A stretch of 25,458 nucleotides of DNA from an uncultured Bacteriovorax sp. (GCA_946480715.1 CAMLKK010000035.1:1-25458); one strand, 5' to 3'; shown: positions 8,551-16,175, counted from the first letter of the stretch. Notes: generated by a model not told the origin, from the letters alone. A program made the numbers and translations.

Positions 8551-9134
8551 TTGAACTTCTCCTCGCATCTGGAAATGCTCATAAGGCAGAAGAATTTGCG
8601 GAACTTTTTGATCCAAGACTTATTCAGGTCAGTGCTGCCCCAGAAAAATTAGAAGTTGTTGAAGACGGTGAATCGTATTTTGCCAACGCACTTTTAAAAG
8701 CTGAAGCTTACTACAAAAAATTCAAGAAACCGGTCCTGGCTGATGATTCAGGATTAACTGTAGAAGCGTTACCAGGTGAACTCGGTATTCACTCAGCACG
8801 TTTCGGGGGCGCTGGTTTAACTGATAAGCAACGAGCCGGGTTGCTTCTGCAAAAAATGGATGGTCAATCTAACAGAGCGGCGTTTTTTACTTGTGTCCTC
8901 TGCGTTTATTTAAACGAAAAAGAAATTTTTTATTTCGAAGGCCGCATGAGTGGCCAAATAGGATATGGTTATAGAGGCGAGGGTGGCTTTGGTTACGATC
9001 CCGTTTTTATACCAACGGATAAAGCAGAAGAGGGCCTTACTGTAGCCGAGCTAAGTGAATGGAAGCAAAAGAACTCGCATCGTGCAGTCGCTTCTAATTT
9101 TGCTCAAAAATTTCTGGCATCAAGAAATCTGTAA
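8547..9134 (+). CDS. rdgB: Non-canonical purine NTP pyrophosphatase (RdgB/HAM1)
   Basis: 195 residues. It hydrolyses ITP, dITP and XTP to monophosphates, keeping deaminated purines out of nucleic acids. Motifs: LASGNAHKAEE at the N-terminus (S8, N10, K13, E16), ADDSGL (65-70) with the catalytic Asp, HSARFGG, GEGGFGYDPVF, and a C-terminal SHRAV. I chose GTG 8547, which overlaps the rph stop as GTGA and has GAGG about 8 bases upstream; reading from 8493 would add 18 residues that belong only to a frame inside rph. The order rph-rdgB-tRNA is compact, with no terminator after rdgB. Confidence 0.95.
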   Translation: MIELLLASGNAHKAEEFAELFDPRLIQVSAAPEKLEVVEDGESYFANALLKAEAYYKKFKKPVLADDSGLTVEALPGELGIHSARFGGAGLTDKQRAGLLLQKMDGQSNRAAFFTCVLCVYLNEKEIFYFEGRMSGQIGYGYRGEGGFGYDPVFIPTDKAEEGLTVAELSEWKQKNSHRAVASNFAQKFLASRNL

Positions 9135-9141
9135 AATTCTT

Positions 9142-9170
9142 TTGCCAGAACGTCTTTTATGACTTAAATA
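9142..9170 (+). promoter_or_regulatory. Possible tRNA-Pro promoter
   Basis: TTGCCA (9142-9147), a 17-base spacer and TAAATA (9165-9170) lie in the 66-base gap between rdgB and the tRNA. The -35 box is good and the -10 box poor; TATGCT at 9169-9174 is an alternative -10 with too long a spacer. The tRNA may instead be read from the rph-rdgB transcript. Confidence 0.3.
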
Positions 9171-9200
9171 TGCTTACTGTCTTTTTTGATTTTCTAACGT

Positions 9201-9277
9201 CGGAGCGTAGCGCAGTTTGGTAGCGCATCTGCTTTGGGAGCAGAGGGTCGGAGGTTCGAATCCTCTCGCTCCGACCA
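9201..9277 (+). tRNA. tRNA-Pro (anticodon TGG), CCA encoded
   Basis: A 77-base cloverleaf. The acceptor stem CGGAGCG (9201-9207) pairs with CGCTCCG (9267-9273), followed by A73 and an encoded CCA (9275-9277). The D arm contains AGTTTGGTAG. The anticodon stem TCTGC/GCAGA encloses TTTGGGA with anticodon TGG. The T arm has GAGG-TTCGAAT-CCTC. UGG reads CCA and, by wobble, the other Pro codons. There is no duplicated 3' end nearby that would suggest an integrated element. Confidence 0.97.
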
Positions 9278-9424
9278 TTTAGAAAATATCTCAGTTTTCC
9301 CTCTGAAAAACCCCTTCTTACATTCTCTTAACTCACCACTTTTGTCGTGTACTAAAGATGCTGTTTATGACAAATTTATCACTCACATTCACACACAAAT
9401 AACACACAGCAAAGGATTACGCTC

Positions 9425-12400
9425 GTGAAGTTAAAAAGACTTATCCTGCAAGGATTCAAATCGTTTAAAGATCGCACCGTCATTCATTTTGACGAAGGGA
9501 TCACTGGTATCGTTGGGCCAAACGGTTGCGGTAAATCAAACGTTGTAGACGCACTCTTTTGGGTCATGGGTGAGCAGTCAGCAAAGCACTTACGTGGTTC
9601 TTCGATGAAAGACGTAATCTTTTCTGGATCAGCAAAATACACACCAGCTGCATTCGCAGAAGTTTCTCTCGTTCTTGAAAATGACGAAGGAAAACATATT
9701 CACATTGGCCAGCAAGTTTCTTCACCAAGTGAAATTCAATTAACTCGTAAGCTTTACCGTAACGGTGAAACAGAATACAGAATCAATGATGTTCCAAGCC
9801 GCTTGAAAGATATTCAAGAAGTGTTTATGGATACAGGAGCTGGTTCGAAATCATATTCAATTATCGCTCAAGGTGAAATCCACCGTCTCGTTAATCAAAA
9901 ACCGGAAGAGCGCAGAGTAATGATTGAAGAGGTTGCTGGTATTACGAAATTTAAAGTTCGTAAGAAAGAATCTCTTAAAAAAATCGAGCAAACAGAACAA
10001 AACCTTGCTCGCTTAAATGATCTTCAACAAGAAATTGAAAAAAATCTTAAGTCTCTTGAGAAGCAAGCTGAAAAAGCTGAACGCGCGAAAGACTTAAAAG
10101 AAAAAGTGAGAAAATACGACCTGATCGTTCACTCACATAAAGAATTCGACCTTCTTAAAAATTACAAAGAAGGACATGGAATCGTTATTGCTCGCACTGA
10201 AGAAAATGAAAATCTTTCTGCTCGCAAAAACGTTATCGAAATCGGATTGGAAGAAGAACGTTACAGAAAAGATGATGAAACAGCTAAGATCGAAGAGCTG
10301 CAAAAAGAATACAACATCATCTCAAAAGAACTTGCTGCCGCTGAAGAGCGCCTTGTTTACCTTTGCAAAACTCAATCTGAAAAAGAAAAACTAATTGAAA
10401 CAAGAGAAAAGGAAATTGAAAGCGTAAACGCTGAGATGACTGGCCGTCTTGAGAAATTGGAATCGCTTAAAGCGGAACTTGAAGCCTGGGAAAAGAAAGG
10501 CGAAGAAGATCACGACTTCACATTACTGGAAGAAAGAGTAGAGCATTTAAAAGAAGAGCTTGAATTCAAAACTCAAAGCTTCAATGATCTTCGCGATGAA
10601 ATTAATACTGAAAAAGAATTGTTCCAAAAAATCGATCAAGATCTTTTCCGTAATACTTCTCGCCTCGAAGAATACTCAAATCAACTGCAGGACTTAACAA
10701 AAGAAATTGAAGCGCTTGAAGCTCAATACTCTGGTGTTAACACGCAAATCGTGGCTGAACGCGAAGCTGTTGCTACTGCAGAGAAAACAGCTAACGAACT
10801 TAAAGCGAAAGAAACAGCTACGCGCGAAGAAATCGATTCTTTAAGTGTAAAAGTAAAAGAACTTGAAACTGAGTTCAATGCAAAATCAAAGACACTTATT
10901 CAAACGGATTCAAAACTTCAGTCATTGATTGAAATCAACAATTCACTTGAAGGCAAAAAAGAAGGAATTTCTTCTTTCTTAAAAGAAAACCCTGAAGGAT
11001 TTTCACTTCTTGGAACGCTTGTTAAGTGTGATGAAAAATACACGAAAGCCGTACAGGTTTTACTCGCTGACTTTATGGAAACGTTAGTTGCGACGTCTGA
11101 TGCTGATGCATCTCTTTTTGAGTGGGTTGATAACAACAGCAAAAATCTTGATTACTTAAAATTTGCTTCTACTGAAAAATTATCTGTAGAAACAATCGAA
11201 AGATTAAAAATCACTTTAGGTGATGATCTTATTTCTCTTAACGACATCCTGGAAATCGAAGAAGGACTAAAAGCTAAAATGGCTTCATTCTTTGATGGAT
11301 ACTTTGTTGTTAATTCTCTTTCAACAGACTCAATGTCTTCACTATCAGCTGACATTCGCTTCAAAGCGATTTCATCACTTGATGGTGCTAGAAAATTAAT
11401 AAACGTTGGAGGAGCGAAGCTTGTTTCAATTCAGGCTTCTTCGGAAGAAGCTCAAGGATTCGTTGCTCGTAACAACCAAATTGAAGAATTAAAAGTCATT
11501 GTGGCCAACCTTCAAACTGAGGTAGCTGCTCTTGAAGAGAAATCTTCAAGTGAAAGAGCATTCCTTGAAACTCGTCGTGCAGAATTCGAAACTCTTCGTG
11601 ATCAGGCCGCTGAAGCGCGTGCTCAGTTCTCAGGAAAAAAATCAGCGCTTGAATCAAAACTAGCAAGTTTTGAATCAGGATTCACACGTCTTGAAATCTT
11701 AAAGAACCGTAAAAACGAAATTTCAAAATCTCGTTTAGATATGCTTGAAGCAGAAGAAAAACTTTCTCGTCAAAAAGATGAGATGAGTTCTTCACTTGAA
11801 GATAAAAATTCTCGCTTTGATGAACTTCAAGAGGAAGTTGAAATTCAAAAATCAGCTTACGAAGAAGAGCGCGAAGAACTTCTCAAGAAACAAGTAGAAG
11901 CTCGCTCATTCGAATCTACTCTGAAGAGCTTAAATTCTCAGATTGAAGACTTAAATGGACAGATTGAACGTTTGAATCAACGACTTGAATCGAACAAAGC
12001 GCTTGTTACTCAATACAATGCTGAAATCGATCAGATCATTTCAGAGCTTGAGCAACTTGAAGCTAACAACAAAGAAACATCTCTCACACTTAGCGATAAA
12101 GAAGATGTTCTTAACCTTCTAAAAGACAGCTTGGGACAACTTCTTCTTTCAATGAAAGACAGAGAAGATGAAGTGAAAGATATCAACTCTAAACTTAACA
12201 AAAATCAGAGAGAAATTTCTGAAATGGAAGTTAAGCTTTCTCAATACATCGTTGAAGAAGAGCAAAACGTTCGAAACATCTTTGAAAAATACCAAATCGA
12301 TCTTCGTTCAATTCTTGGAAAATTCCTTGAGCTGGATGAAAAAGATTATCAAGATCTTAAAGATGTTAATTCAATGTTCTGGATGGAGACGGAAGAAGGG

Positions 12401-13099
12401 CTTAAAGAAATTGAAGCTCAGGAATTCGAATTCGTTCGTCGTTATGGCCAAGACCTTAAAGAGTGTGGCGATAAACTTAAAAACTACAAACTTGAATTTG
12501 GCCGCCTAGGCGATATCAACTGGCAAGCGATTGAAGATTACGATCGTCAAAAGCTTCGCGCAGACTTCTTAAAAGTGCAGGAAGCAGAACTAAAAGCTTC
12601 GCTTGAAGATCTACAAAAGGCCATCGCACACATTGATGAAAAATCTAAAGCTCGCTTCCAGGCAGCTTACGATGAAGTTAGTGTTCGTTTCCAAAAAGTT
12701 TTCCCTATCATCTTCGGTGGAGGGAGCGCGGATCTAAGAGTTGTTGGTGACATCAACGACGCTGAATGCGGTATTGAAATCGTTGCTCAGCCACCAGGCA
12801 AAAAAATGCAAAACATCAACCTGATGTCAGGTGGTGAAAAAGCTATGACGGCCGTGAGTTTAATTTTCTCAATCTTCCTCGTTAAGCCAGCTCCATTCTG
12901 TCTTCTCGATGAGGTTGATGCACCTCTTGATGATGCTAACGTTGGTCGTTTCAACGAGCTTCTACGAGAAATGAGTTCTGACTCTCAGTTCATTCTTATC
13001 ACACATAATAAGAAGACAATGGAACTTAACGACACCCTTTACGGTGTTACGATGCAAGAGCCAGGCGTTTCAAAAGCCGTTTCTGTACAACTTCACTAA
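9425..13099 (+). CDS. smc: Chromosome segregation ATPase SMC
   Basis: 1224 residues, a full-length bacterial SMC. The N-terminal ATPase half opens with KLKRLILQGFKSF and has Walker A GPNGCGKSN at 31-39. Coiled coil runs to about residue 510; the hinge is about 510-675 (from GISSFLKENPEG); the second coil runs to about 1080. The C-terminal head has the signature LMSGGEKAM near 1135 and Walker B FCLLDEVDAPLDDANV near 1157. SMC dimers with ScpA and ScpB compact and resolve chromosomes; scpA and scpB are not in this window. The start is GTG 9425 with AAAGGA upstream. The 147 bases after the tRNA hold no other gene. A strong terminator follows, so this is a single-gene unit. Confidence 0.97.
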   Translation: MKLKRLILQGFKSFKDRTVIHFDEGITGIVGPNGCGKSNVVDALFWVMGEQSAKHLRGSSMKDVIFSGSAKYTPAAFAEVSLVLENDEGKHIHIGQQVSSPSEIQLTRKLYRNGETEYRINDVPSRLKDIQEVFMDTGAGSKSYSIIAQGEIHRLVNQKPEERRVMIEEVAGITKFKVRKKESLKKIEQTEQNLARLNDLQQEIEKNLKSLEKQAEKAERAKDLKEKVRKYDLIVHSHKEFDLLKNYKEGHGIVIARTEENENLSARKNVIEIGLEEERYRKDDETAKIEELQKEYNIISKELAAAEERLVYLCKTQSEKEKLIETREKEIESVNAEMTGRLEKLESLKAELEAWEKKGEEDHDFTLLEERVEHLKEELEFKTQSFNDLRDEINTEKELFQKIDQDLFRNTSRLEEYSNQLQDLTKEIEALEAQYSGVNTQIVAEREAVATAEKTANELKAKETATREEIDSLSVKVKELETEFNAKSKTLIQTDSKLQSLIEINNSLEGKKEGISSFLKENPEGFSLLGTLVKCDEKYTKAVQVLLADFMETLVATSDADASLFEWVDNNSKNLDYLKFASTEKLSVETIERLKITLGDDLISLNDILEIEEGLKAKMASFFDGYFVVNSLSTDSMSSLSADIRFKAISSLDGARKLINVGGAKLVSIQASSEEAQGFVARNNQIEELKVIVANLQTEVAALEEKSSSERAFLETRRAEFETLRDQAAEARAQFSGKKSALESKLASFESGFTRLEILKNRKNEISKSRLDMLEAEEKLSRQKDEMSSSLEDKNSRFDELQEEVEIQKSAYEEEREELLKKQVEARSFESTLKSLNSQIEDLNGQIERLNQRLESNKALVTQYNAEIDQIISELEQLEANNKETSLTLSDKEDVLNLLKDSLGQLLLSMKDREDEVKDINSKLNKNQREISEMEVKLSQYIVEEEQNVRNIFEKYQIDLRSILGKFLELDEKDYQDLKDVNSMFWMETEEGLKEIEAQEFEFVRRYGQDLKECGDKLKNYKLEFGRLGDINWQAIEDYDRQKLRADFLKVQEAELKASLEDLQKAIAHIDEKSKARFQAAYDEVSVRFQKVFPIIFGGGSADLRVVGDINDAECGIEIVAQPPGKKMQNINLMSGGEKAMTAVSLIFSIFLVKPAPFCLLDEVDAPLDDANVGRFNELLREMSSDSQFILITHNKKTMELNDTLYGVTMQEPGVSKAVSVQLH

Positions 13100-13106
13100 T
13101 GCTCAC

Positions 13107-13134
13107 AAGGCCCATTTCGATGGGCCTTTTTTTT
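13107..13134 (+). terminator. Intrinsic terminator of smc
   Basis: GGCCCAT (13109-13115), loop TTCG (13116-13119), ATGGGCC (13120-13126), then eight T. The AA before the stem can extend the pairing into the T tract. It begins 8 bases after the smc stop. This is the clearest terminator in the window. Confidence 0.96.
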
Positions 13135-13149
13135 GCGACTCATAATGTG

Positions 13150-13178
13150 TAGACACCAAAACAAGTGTGCGCCATTAT
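13150..13178 (+). promoter_or_regulatory. Probable promoter of the small exported protein gene
   Basis: TAGACA (13150-13155, 5 of 6 matches), a 17-base spacer and CATTAT (13173-13178, 4 of 6). It sits just after the smc terminator, and a strong ribosome site AAGAAGGAG (13194-13202) precedes ATG 13208. Confidence 0.5.
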
Positions 13179-13207
13179 ATCGATCACAAATTTAAGAAGG
13201 AGACTTC

Positions 13208-13672
13208 ATGTCATTAATACTCTCTTTTGTTTTGTCTTTTTTTATTCAATCAGCAGAAGCTCAAACGAATTTTGCAGCAGTCGTGATCAACAATGGTCAA
13301 ACGCTTTCAATCACGCTCGTTGATCATGATATTGTTGGTCCGTATGAGGCAGGTCTACTTTGGAAAAGTATGGTCGGAAACGATCAACGTAAAATGATCG
13401 ATCTACCAGATTTCAAAATGACTTGTCAGGCGATCATCAGAACAAATGGTGAACCGTGGGGCTCATGTAAAATTAAAATTCCCATGGAATCATTCACTCA
13501 AATTGATAGCAAACTTGTTTTCAAGAAAGAGGGTAGTGAGGCTTCTCGGTTGAATCGCTACTTCTACGACAGTGCTTATGTAAGCATGCAAAGAGGAGCA
13601 GCATGGTTGTCAGCTTATCATCCAAGGAGACAATTTTATTTTGGGCTTGAAGAGATTCTGATTCACTATTAG
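13208..13672 (+). CDS. Small exported protein of unknown function
   Basis: 154 residues. I do not recognise a family. The first 18 residues form a short signal peptide (hydrophobic LILSFVLSFFI, then AEA before Q19), so the mature protein should be periplasmic or outer-membrane associated. The mature part is mixed alpha/beta, with two cysteines (in MTCQAI and GSCKIK) that could form a disulfide, and a C-terminal run rich in aromatic and basic residues. The ribosome site AAGAAGGAG is the strongest in the window, which suggests good expression. The next gene begins 12 bases after its stop, so it is probably co-transcribed with the VOC protein. Confidence 0.8.
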   Translation: MSLILSFVLSFFIQSAEAQTNFAAVVINNGQTLSITLVDHDIVGPYEAGLLWKSMVGNDQRKMIDLPDFKMTCQAIIRTNGEPWGSCKIKIPMESFTQIDSKLVFKKEGSEASRLNRYFYDSAYVSMQRGAAWLSAYHPRRQFYFGLEEILIHY

Positions 13673-13683
13673 GATTAGCCTTA

Positions 13684-14388
13684 ATGAAAAATAAATTATG
13701 GTTTCGTAGAAAGACTTATGGATGGGGCTGGACACCGATTACTTGGCAAGGATGGTTAGTTACTGCCGTTGTTGTCATCATTCCCTTATTAATTAAATAC
13801 ACGACTAAATTGATGGAGCTTTCAAAGCTTCAACAAAATTTTTACACATGGGCCTCTGTTCCCATTCTCATTATGGGTCTTACCCTTATTTGTTTCCGTT
13901 ACGGTGAAAAACCAAGATGGCAATGGGGAGTTAAAAGAACAAAACTTTCTCATGTCGAAATTAATTCTAGTAACTATGCTGAGAGTATTAAATTTTATGA
14001 TCTCATTCTTTTAAGCTTAGGTTGGGAAAAATTAGTTTCTCGCACAGATCATACTTCCTACACCGATGGAACTCTGAAACTTATTATTTGTCCGACGGAT
14101 GCAGATCAAATTTCGGCCGGCTTTCACCGCAAACGCACGGGACTCAATCATCTAGCACTCTATGCTGAAACGAAAGAAATGGTTGATGATTTCTACCGCG
14201 AAGTTCTTACAAAAAATAATATCAAGTCGCTGTATCAAGAGGGCGCGAGTGGAGATAAAAACTACTACTCCGTTTACTTTGAAGATCCAGATCGCATAAA
14301 ACTTGAAGTCGTTTATTCACCTTTTTACTGTGAAAAAGAATATTATCCAAACAATTTGGAAAACAACTTCGATCCTTATCAAGCGTGA
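13684..14388 (+). CDS. Membrane-anchored VOC-fold (glyoxalase/dioxygenase-like) protein
   Basis: 234 residues in two parts. Residues 1-85 are a membrane module: an aromatic start YGWGWTPITWQGW, a helix at about 24-38, a second helix at about 54-71, and a basic end RYGEKPRWQWG. I recall this as a small stand-alone membrane protein type (GWGW..P..W.GW). Residues 87-213 are a single VOC domain with likely metal ligands H90 (LSHVEI), H156 (LNHLAL) and E208 (IKLEVV). Both ends of the membrane module are probably cytoplasmic, placing the VOC domain on the inner face. VOC enzymes cover glyoxalase, ring-cleavage and thiol-transfer reactions, and the substrate cannot be told. The 3' end overlaps the HNH reading frame. 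Confidence 0.82.
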   Translation: MKNKLWFRRKTYGWGWTPITWQGWLVTAVVVIIPLLIKYTTKLMELSKLQQNFYTWASVPILIMGLTLICFRYGEKPRWQWGVKRTKLSHVEINSSNYAESIKFYDLILLSLGWEKLVSRTDHTSYTDGTLKLIICPTDADQISAGFHRKRTGLNHLALYAETKEMVDDFYREVLTKNNIKSLYQEGASGDKNYYSVYFEDPDRIKLEVVYSPFYCEKEYYPNNLENNFDPYQA

Positions 14389-14671
14389 TCTCACTTCCCA
14401 ACAACGAAGAAACGTACGCGAAGAATCGCGAAATTTGAAAAGAACAGCGCCTTGGCTGTGTGATCTTTGCTGGCACAAAATAAAAAAAGAAAATCTCAGC
14501 GTTGATCACATCGTTCCTCTCTCAAGAGGCGGAACGAATGATTTAAAAAATCTCAGACTTGTTCACGCTAAATGCAATCAGATAAAAGGGAGCTTGCTTG
14601 ACCATGAATTCCCTTGGCCAGTGAAGGCCTATTTTTGGTGGTTAAGATTACTCTCGATCTTCTACCCTTGA
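14330..14671 (+). CDS. Small HNH endonuclease-like protein
   Basis: The conserved part is clear: CDLC, then LSVDHIVPLSRGG, then NDLKNLRLVHAKC, which is an HNH fold with a Cys2 plus His/Cys zinc site and the catalytic DH. The start is not clear. The frame has no ATG; candidates are TTG 14303, GTG 14330 (used here, 113 residues) and TTG 14435 (79 codons, beginning just before the HNH core), and none has a good ribosome site. It overlaps the end of the VOC gene in the +1 frame, so coupled translation or frameshifting is possible. No phage or restriction genes surround it. Small HNH proteins can be solitary nicking or structure-specific nucleases; the role is unknown. Confidence 0.7.
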   Translation: MKKNIIQTIWKTTSILIKRDLTSQQRRNVREESRNLKRTAPWLCDLCWHKIKKENLSVDHIVPLSRGGTNDLKNLRLVHAKCNQIKGSLLDHEFPWPVKAYFWWLRLLSIFYP

Positions 14672-14680
14672 AATCAAAGC

Positions 14681-14745
14681 AACCCCATAAATATTAGCCA
14701 ATTAGACAACCATCCCTGTAAGTGCTGACAATAATTTGTGGGGTT
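14681..14745. other. Long-stem inverted repeat downstream of the HNH gene
   Basis: AACCCCATAAAT (14681-14692) pairs with ATTTGTGGGGTT (14734-14745) over 12 positions, including one T-G wobble, with a 41-base loop. The stem can be extended inward with small bulges (ATT/AAT and AGC/GCT). It begins 10 bases after the HNH stop. No T tract follows on either strand, so it is not a standard intrinsic terminator. The 211 bases from 14672 to 14882 contain this element, a candidate promoter and a ribosome site, and no other gene that I can see. Confidence 0.6.
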
Positions 14746-14822
14746 CTTCCAAGTGTCCACCTCTTGAATATCCCTCGCAACTAAAGGCAACATTGGGAAA
14801 ACTTGAGTAATCAGTTATTTAG

Positions 14823-14851
14823 TTGAAATAAATAATAGAACCATCGAGAAT
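14823..14851 (+). promoter_or_regulatory. Possible promoter of the prepilin pair
   Basis: TTGAAA (14823-14828, 5 of 6), a 17-base spacer and GAGAAT (14846-14851, 4 of 6). The same -10 variant with the same spacing is proposed upstream of the receiver gene. TATAAA at 14851-14856 overlaps it but has no well-spaced -35. Confidence 0.4.
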
Positions 14852-14870
14852 ATAAATATCTACATTTTTT

Positions 14871-14885
14871 AGGGGAGTCGTTATT
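14871..14885 (+). promoter_or_regulatory. Ribosome site AGGGGAG that fixes an ATT start codon
   Basis: AGGGGAG (14871-14877) lies 5 bases before ATT 14883. The frame is closed upstream by TAA at 14853-14855 and has no ATG, GTG or TTG before the prepilin motif, so ATT is the only start that has both a ribosome site and a complete leader peptide. Confidence 0.75.
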
Positions 14886-15470
14886 AAGGCGATAAAGAAA
14901 TTCTTTAAGGGCCACAACAATCAGCGTGGGTTTACTCTCACCGAAGTTGTAATTGCTGTTGGTATATTTGGAGTCATTTCACTTGTTGCAGTTCAGATGA
15001 TGAAAGATACTTCGAAAGATACAATCAAATCTAAAGTCGATTCAGAAGCTGTCCAACTTAAATCAGAGTTACAAGGATTTCTTGCGAGCCCAGGTAACTG
15101 TAATGCTAACTATTACAACAAAGGCGGTACAACAACTGTTTTAACTGATTTATATCGCTGTAATACTGGTACGTGTAAAGGCTCAGGCACTGTTGCGGTC
15201 GCAAAGTATAAACCAAATACAACAAACTACACTGGGACATACACAGATCGCGTGCGAATTAGATCATTGAGTGTCACGATTGATAACATTGCACCTCCAG
15301 GTGGTAATGCACCTCTCATTCTTTCAAACGCAGCACTAACGGTAACAATTGATAAAAAATACTTAACGAAGACAGAGCAGTCGAGTTTCATCATTTACAA
15401 TACAGTTGTTTACAATGGATCAACAGTAACTGGTTGTCCGGCTTCATTTAACTCGACAACAGTGTATTAA
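14883..15470 (+). CDS. Type IV prepilin-like protein (minor pilin/pseudopilin), ATT start
   Basis: 195 residues when read from ATT 14883. The N-terminus is a class III prepilin leader: a basic 16-residue leader ending RG, cleavage before F17, then FTLTEVVIAVG with Glu at mature position 5, and a hydrophobic helix. Prepilin peptidase would cut after G16 and methylate Phe. The globular part has a cysteine-bearing segment (SPGNCNANYY, then LYRCNTGTC) and a late Cys in TVTGCPASF, so disulfides are likely. A start at the first ATG (14997) would lose the whole leader and most of the helix and is implausible. The protein ends in VY, as does its downstream neighbour. It likely belongs to a type IV pilus or type II secretion pseudopilus. 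Confidence 0.85.
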   Translation: MKAIKKFFKGHNNQRGFTLTEVVIAVGIFGVISLVAVQMMKDTSKDTIKSKVDSEAVQLKSELQGFLASPGNCNANYYNKGGTTTVLTDLYRCNTGTCKGSGTVAVAKYKPNTTNYTGTYTDRVRIRSLSVTIDNIAPPGGNAPLILSNAALTVTIDKKYLTKTEQSSFIIYNTVVYNGSTVTGCPASFNSTTVY

Positions 15471-15485
15471 AGGGAGTTTCCAATT
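15471..15485 (+). promoter_or_regulatory. Ribosome site AGGGAG before a second ATT start codon
   Basis: AGGGAG (15471-15476) lies directly after the stop of the first prepilin gene and 6 bases before ATT 15483. As with the first gene, no ATG, GTG or TTG precedes the prepilin cleavage site in this frame. Both genes begin ATT-AAG. Confidence 0.72.
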
Positions 15486-16175
15486 AAGCATAATAACTCT
15501 TTTTATCTTTCTTTAAACAACAGTAAAGGATCTGCTCTCGTCATGGCCCTGATGGCGATGATTGCTATTGGTGGTATTTCTTATTACATGATGTCTAACA
15601 GAGCTCAGAACGCAAAAAATATTCAACGTATGTCTGCTGACGATGATATTGCCAGAGCACTCGATTTACTTAATGGACTCATGAAATCTCCTGCTCATTG
15701 TAATGCAAATTTTAAAAGCAAAAGATTTGTGTCACCGTATACTGTTTTATCTGATGTAAAAAAATGTAGTGCGGGTGGAAACTGTAACACAACAGGTACC
15801 CCTCAAACTGCTTTGAATTTTAATAATTGGGAAATGATTCCAGGATCCAAAGGAAAGGCTAGAATCGTCGCTCTTAGTTATTCTCTAGCTGCGATCCAAT
15901 CTTCGAGTTCATTAGGAAGTCGTGCAAGAGCAGGCTATGCTAATTCTCAACCGGCCATTATAAGATTAAGTGTAACGTTTGAAAAAAATCTAGGGATGAA
16001 AGCCCCTGTTCCACCGGCCACTGTTGGAACAATGATCACAAGTCGTACTCAGCCATACACTTTCGATGCTTTCGTTGTAACATCCACTTTCACTCCACCC
16101 AATACGATTACCGACAATCCAACAGGCTTGATAATAGGCTGTGCTCGCTCTCCGGCATCTACTGGGGTCTATTAA
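15483..16175 (+). CDS. PilX/GspK-like prepilin protein, ATT start
   Basis: 230 residues from ATT 15483. The 16-residue leader ends KG, followed by mature SALVMALMAMIAIGG; position 5 is Met and not Glu, as is typical of PilX/GspK-type tip pilins. A start at the first ATG (15543) would begin inside the hydrophobic helix. The globular region resembles the upstream protein: SPAHCNANF, then TVLSDVKKCSAGGNC, a late Cys in IGCARS, and a VY C-terminus. The two genes are probably distant paralogues making neighbouring subunits of a tip complex. The gap between them (15471-15482) is 12 bases. The 3' end overlaps the convergent glycosyltransferase gene by 17 bases. Confidence 0.82.
   Translation: MKHNNSFYLSLNNSKGSALVMALMAMIAIGGISYYMMSNRAQNAKNIQRMSADDDIARALDLLNGLMKSPAHCNANFKSKRFVSPYTVLSDVKKCSAGGNCNTTGTPQTALNFNNWEMIPGSKGKARIVALSYSLAAIQSSSSLGSRARAGYANSQPAIIRLSVTFEKNLGMKAPVPPATVGTMITSRTQPYTFDAFVVTSTFTPPNTITDNPTGLIIGCARSPASTGVY

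Noticed and set aside
9301..9320. Small hairpin GTTTT/AAAAC after tRNA-Pro as a terminator
   Set aside because: Only 5 AT-dominated pairs and no following T tract; not credible as a terminator.
9201..9424. tRNA-linked integration site for a mobile element
   Set aside because: No integrase gene and no direct repeat of the tRNA 3' end downstream.
9234..9428. 64-codon frame beginning inside tRNA-Pro
   Set aside because: Starts within the tRNA anticodon arm and has no coding features.
14222..14509. 95-codon reverse-strand frame across the VOC/HNH junction
   Set aside because: Antisense to two recognisable domains, no ribosome site, no recognisable motif.
14672..14882. c-di-GMP or other known riboswitch ahead of the prepilin genes
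   Set aside because: The inverted repeat and its loop do not show the conserved GEMM core or any other riboswitch core that I recognise.
14997..15470. Start of the first prepilin gene at ATG 14997
   Set aside because: It would remove the prepilin leader and the conserved helix; the frame is open back to ATT 14883 with an ideally spaced ribosome site.
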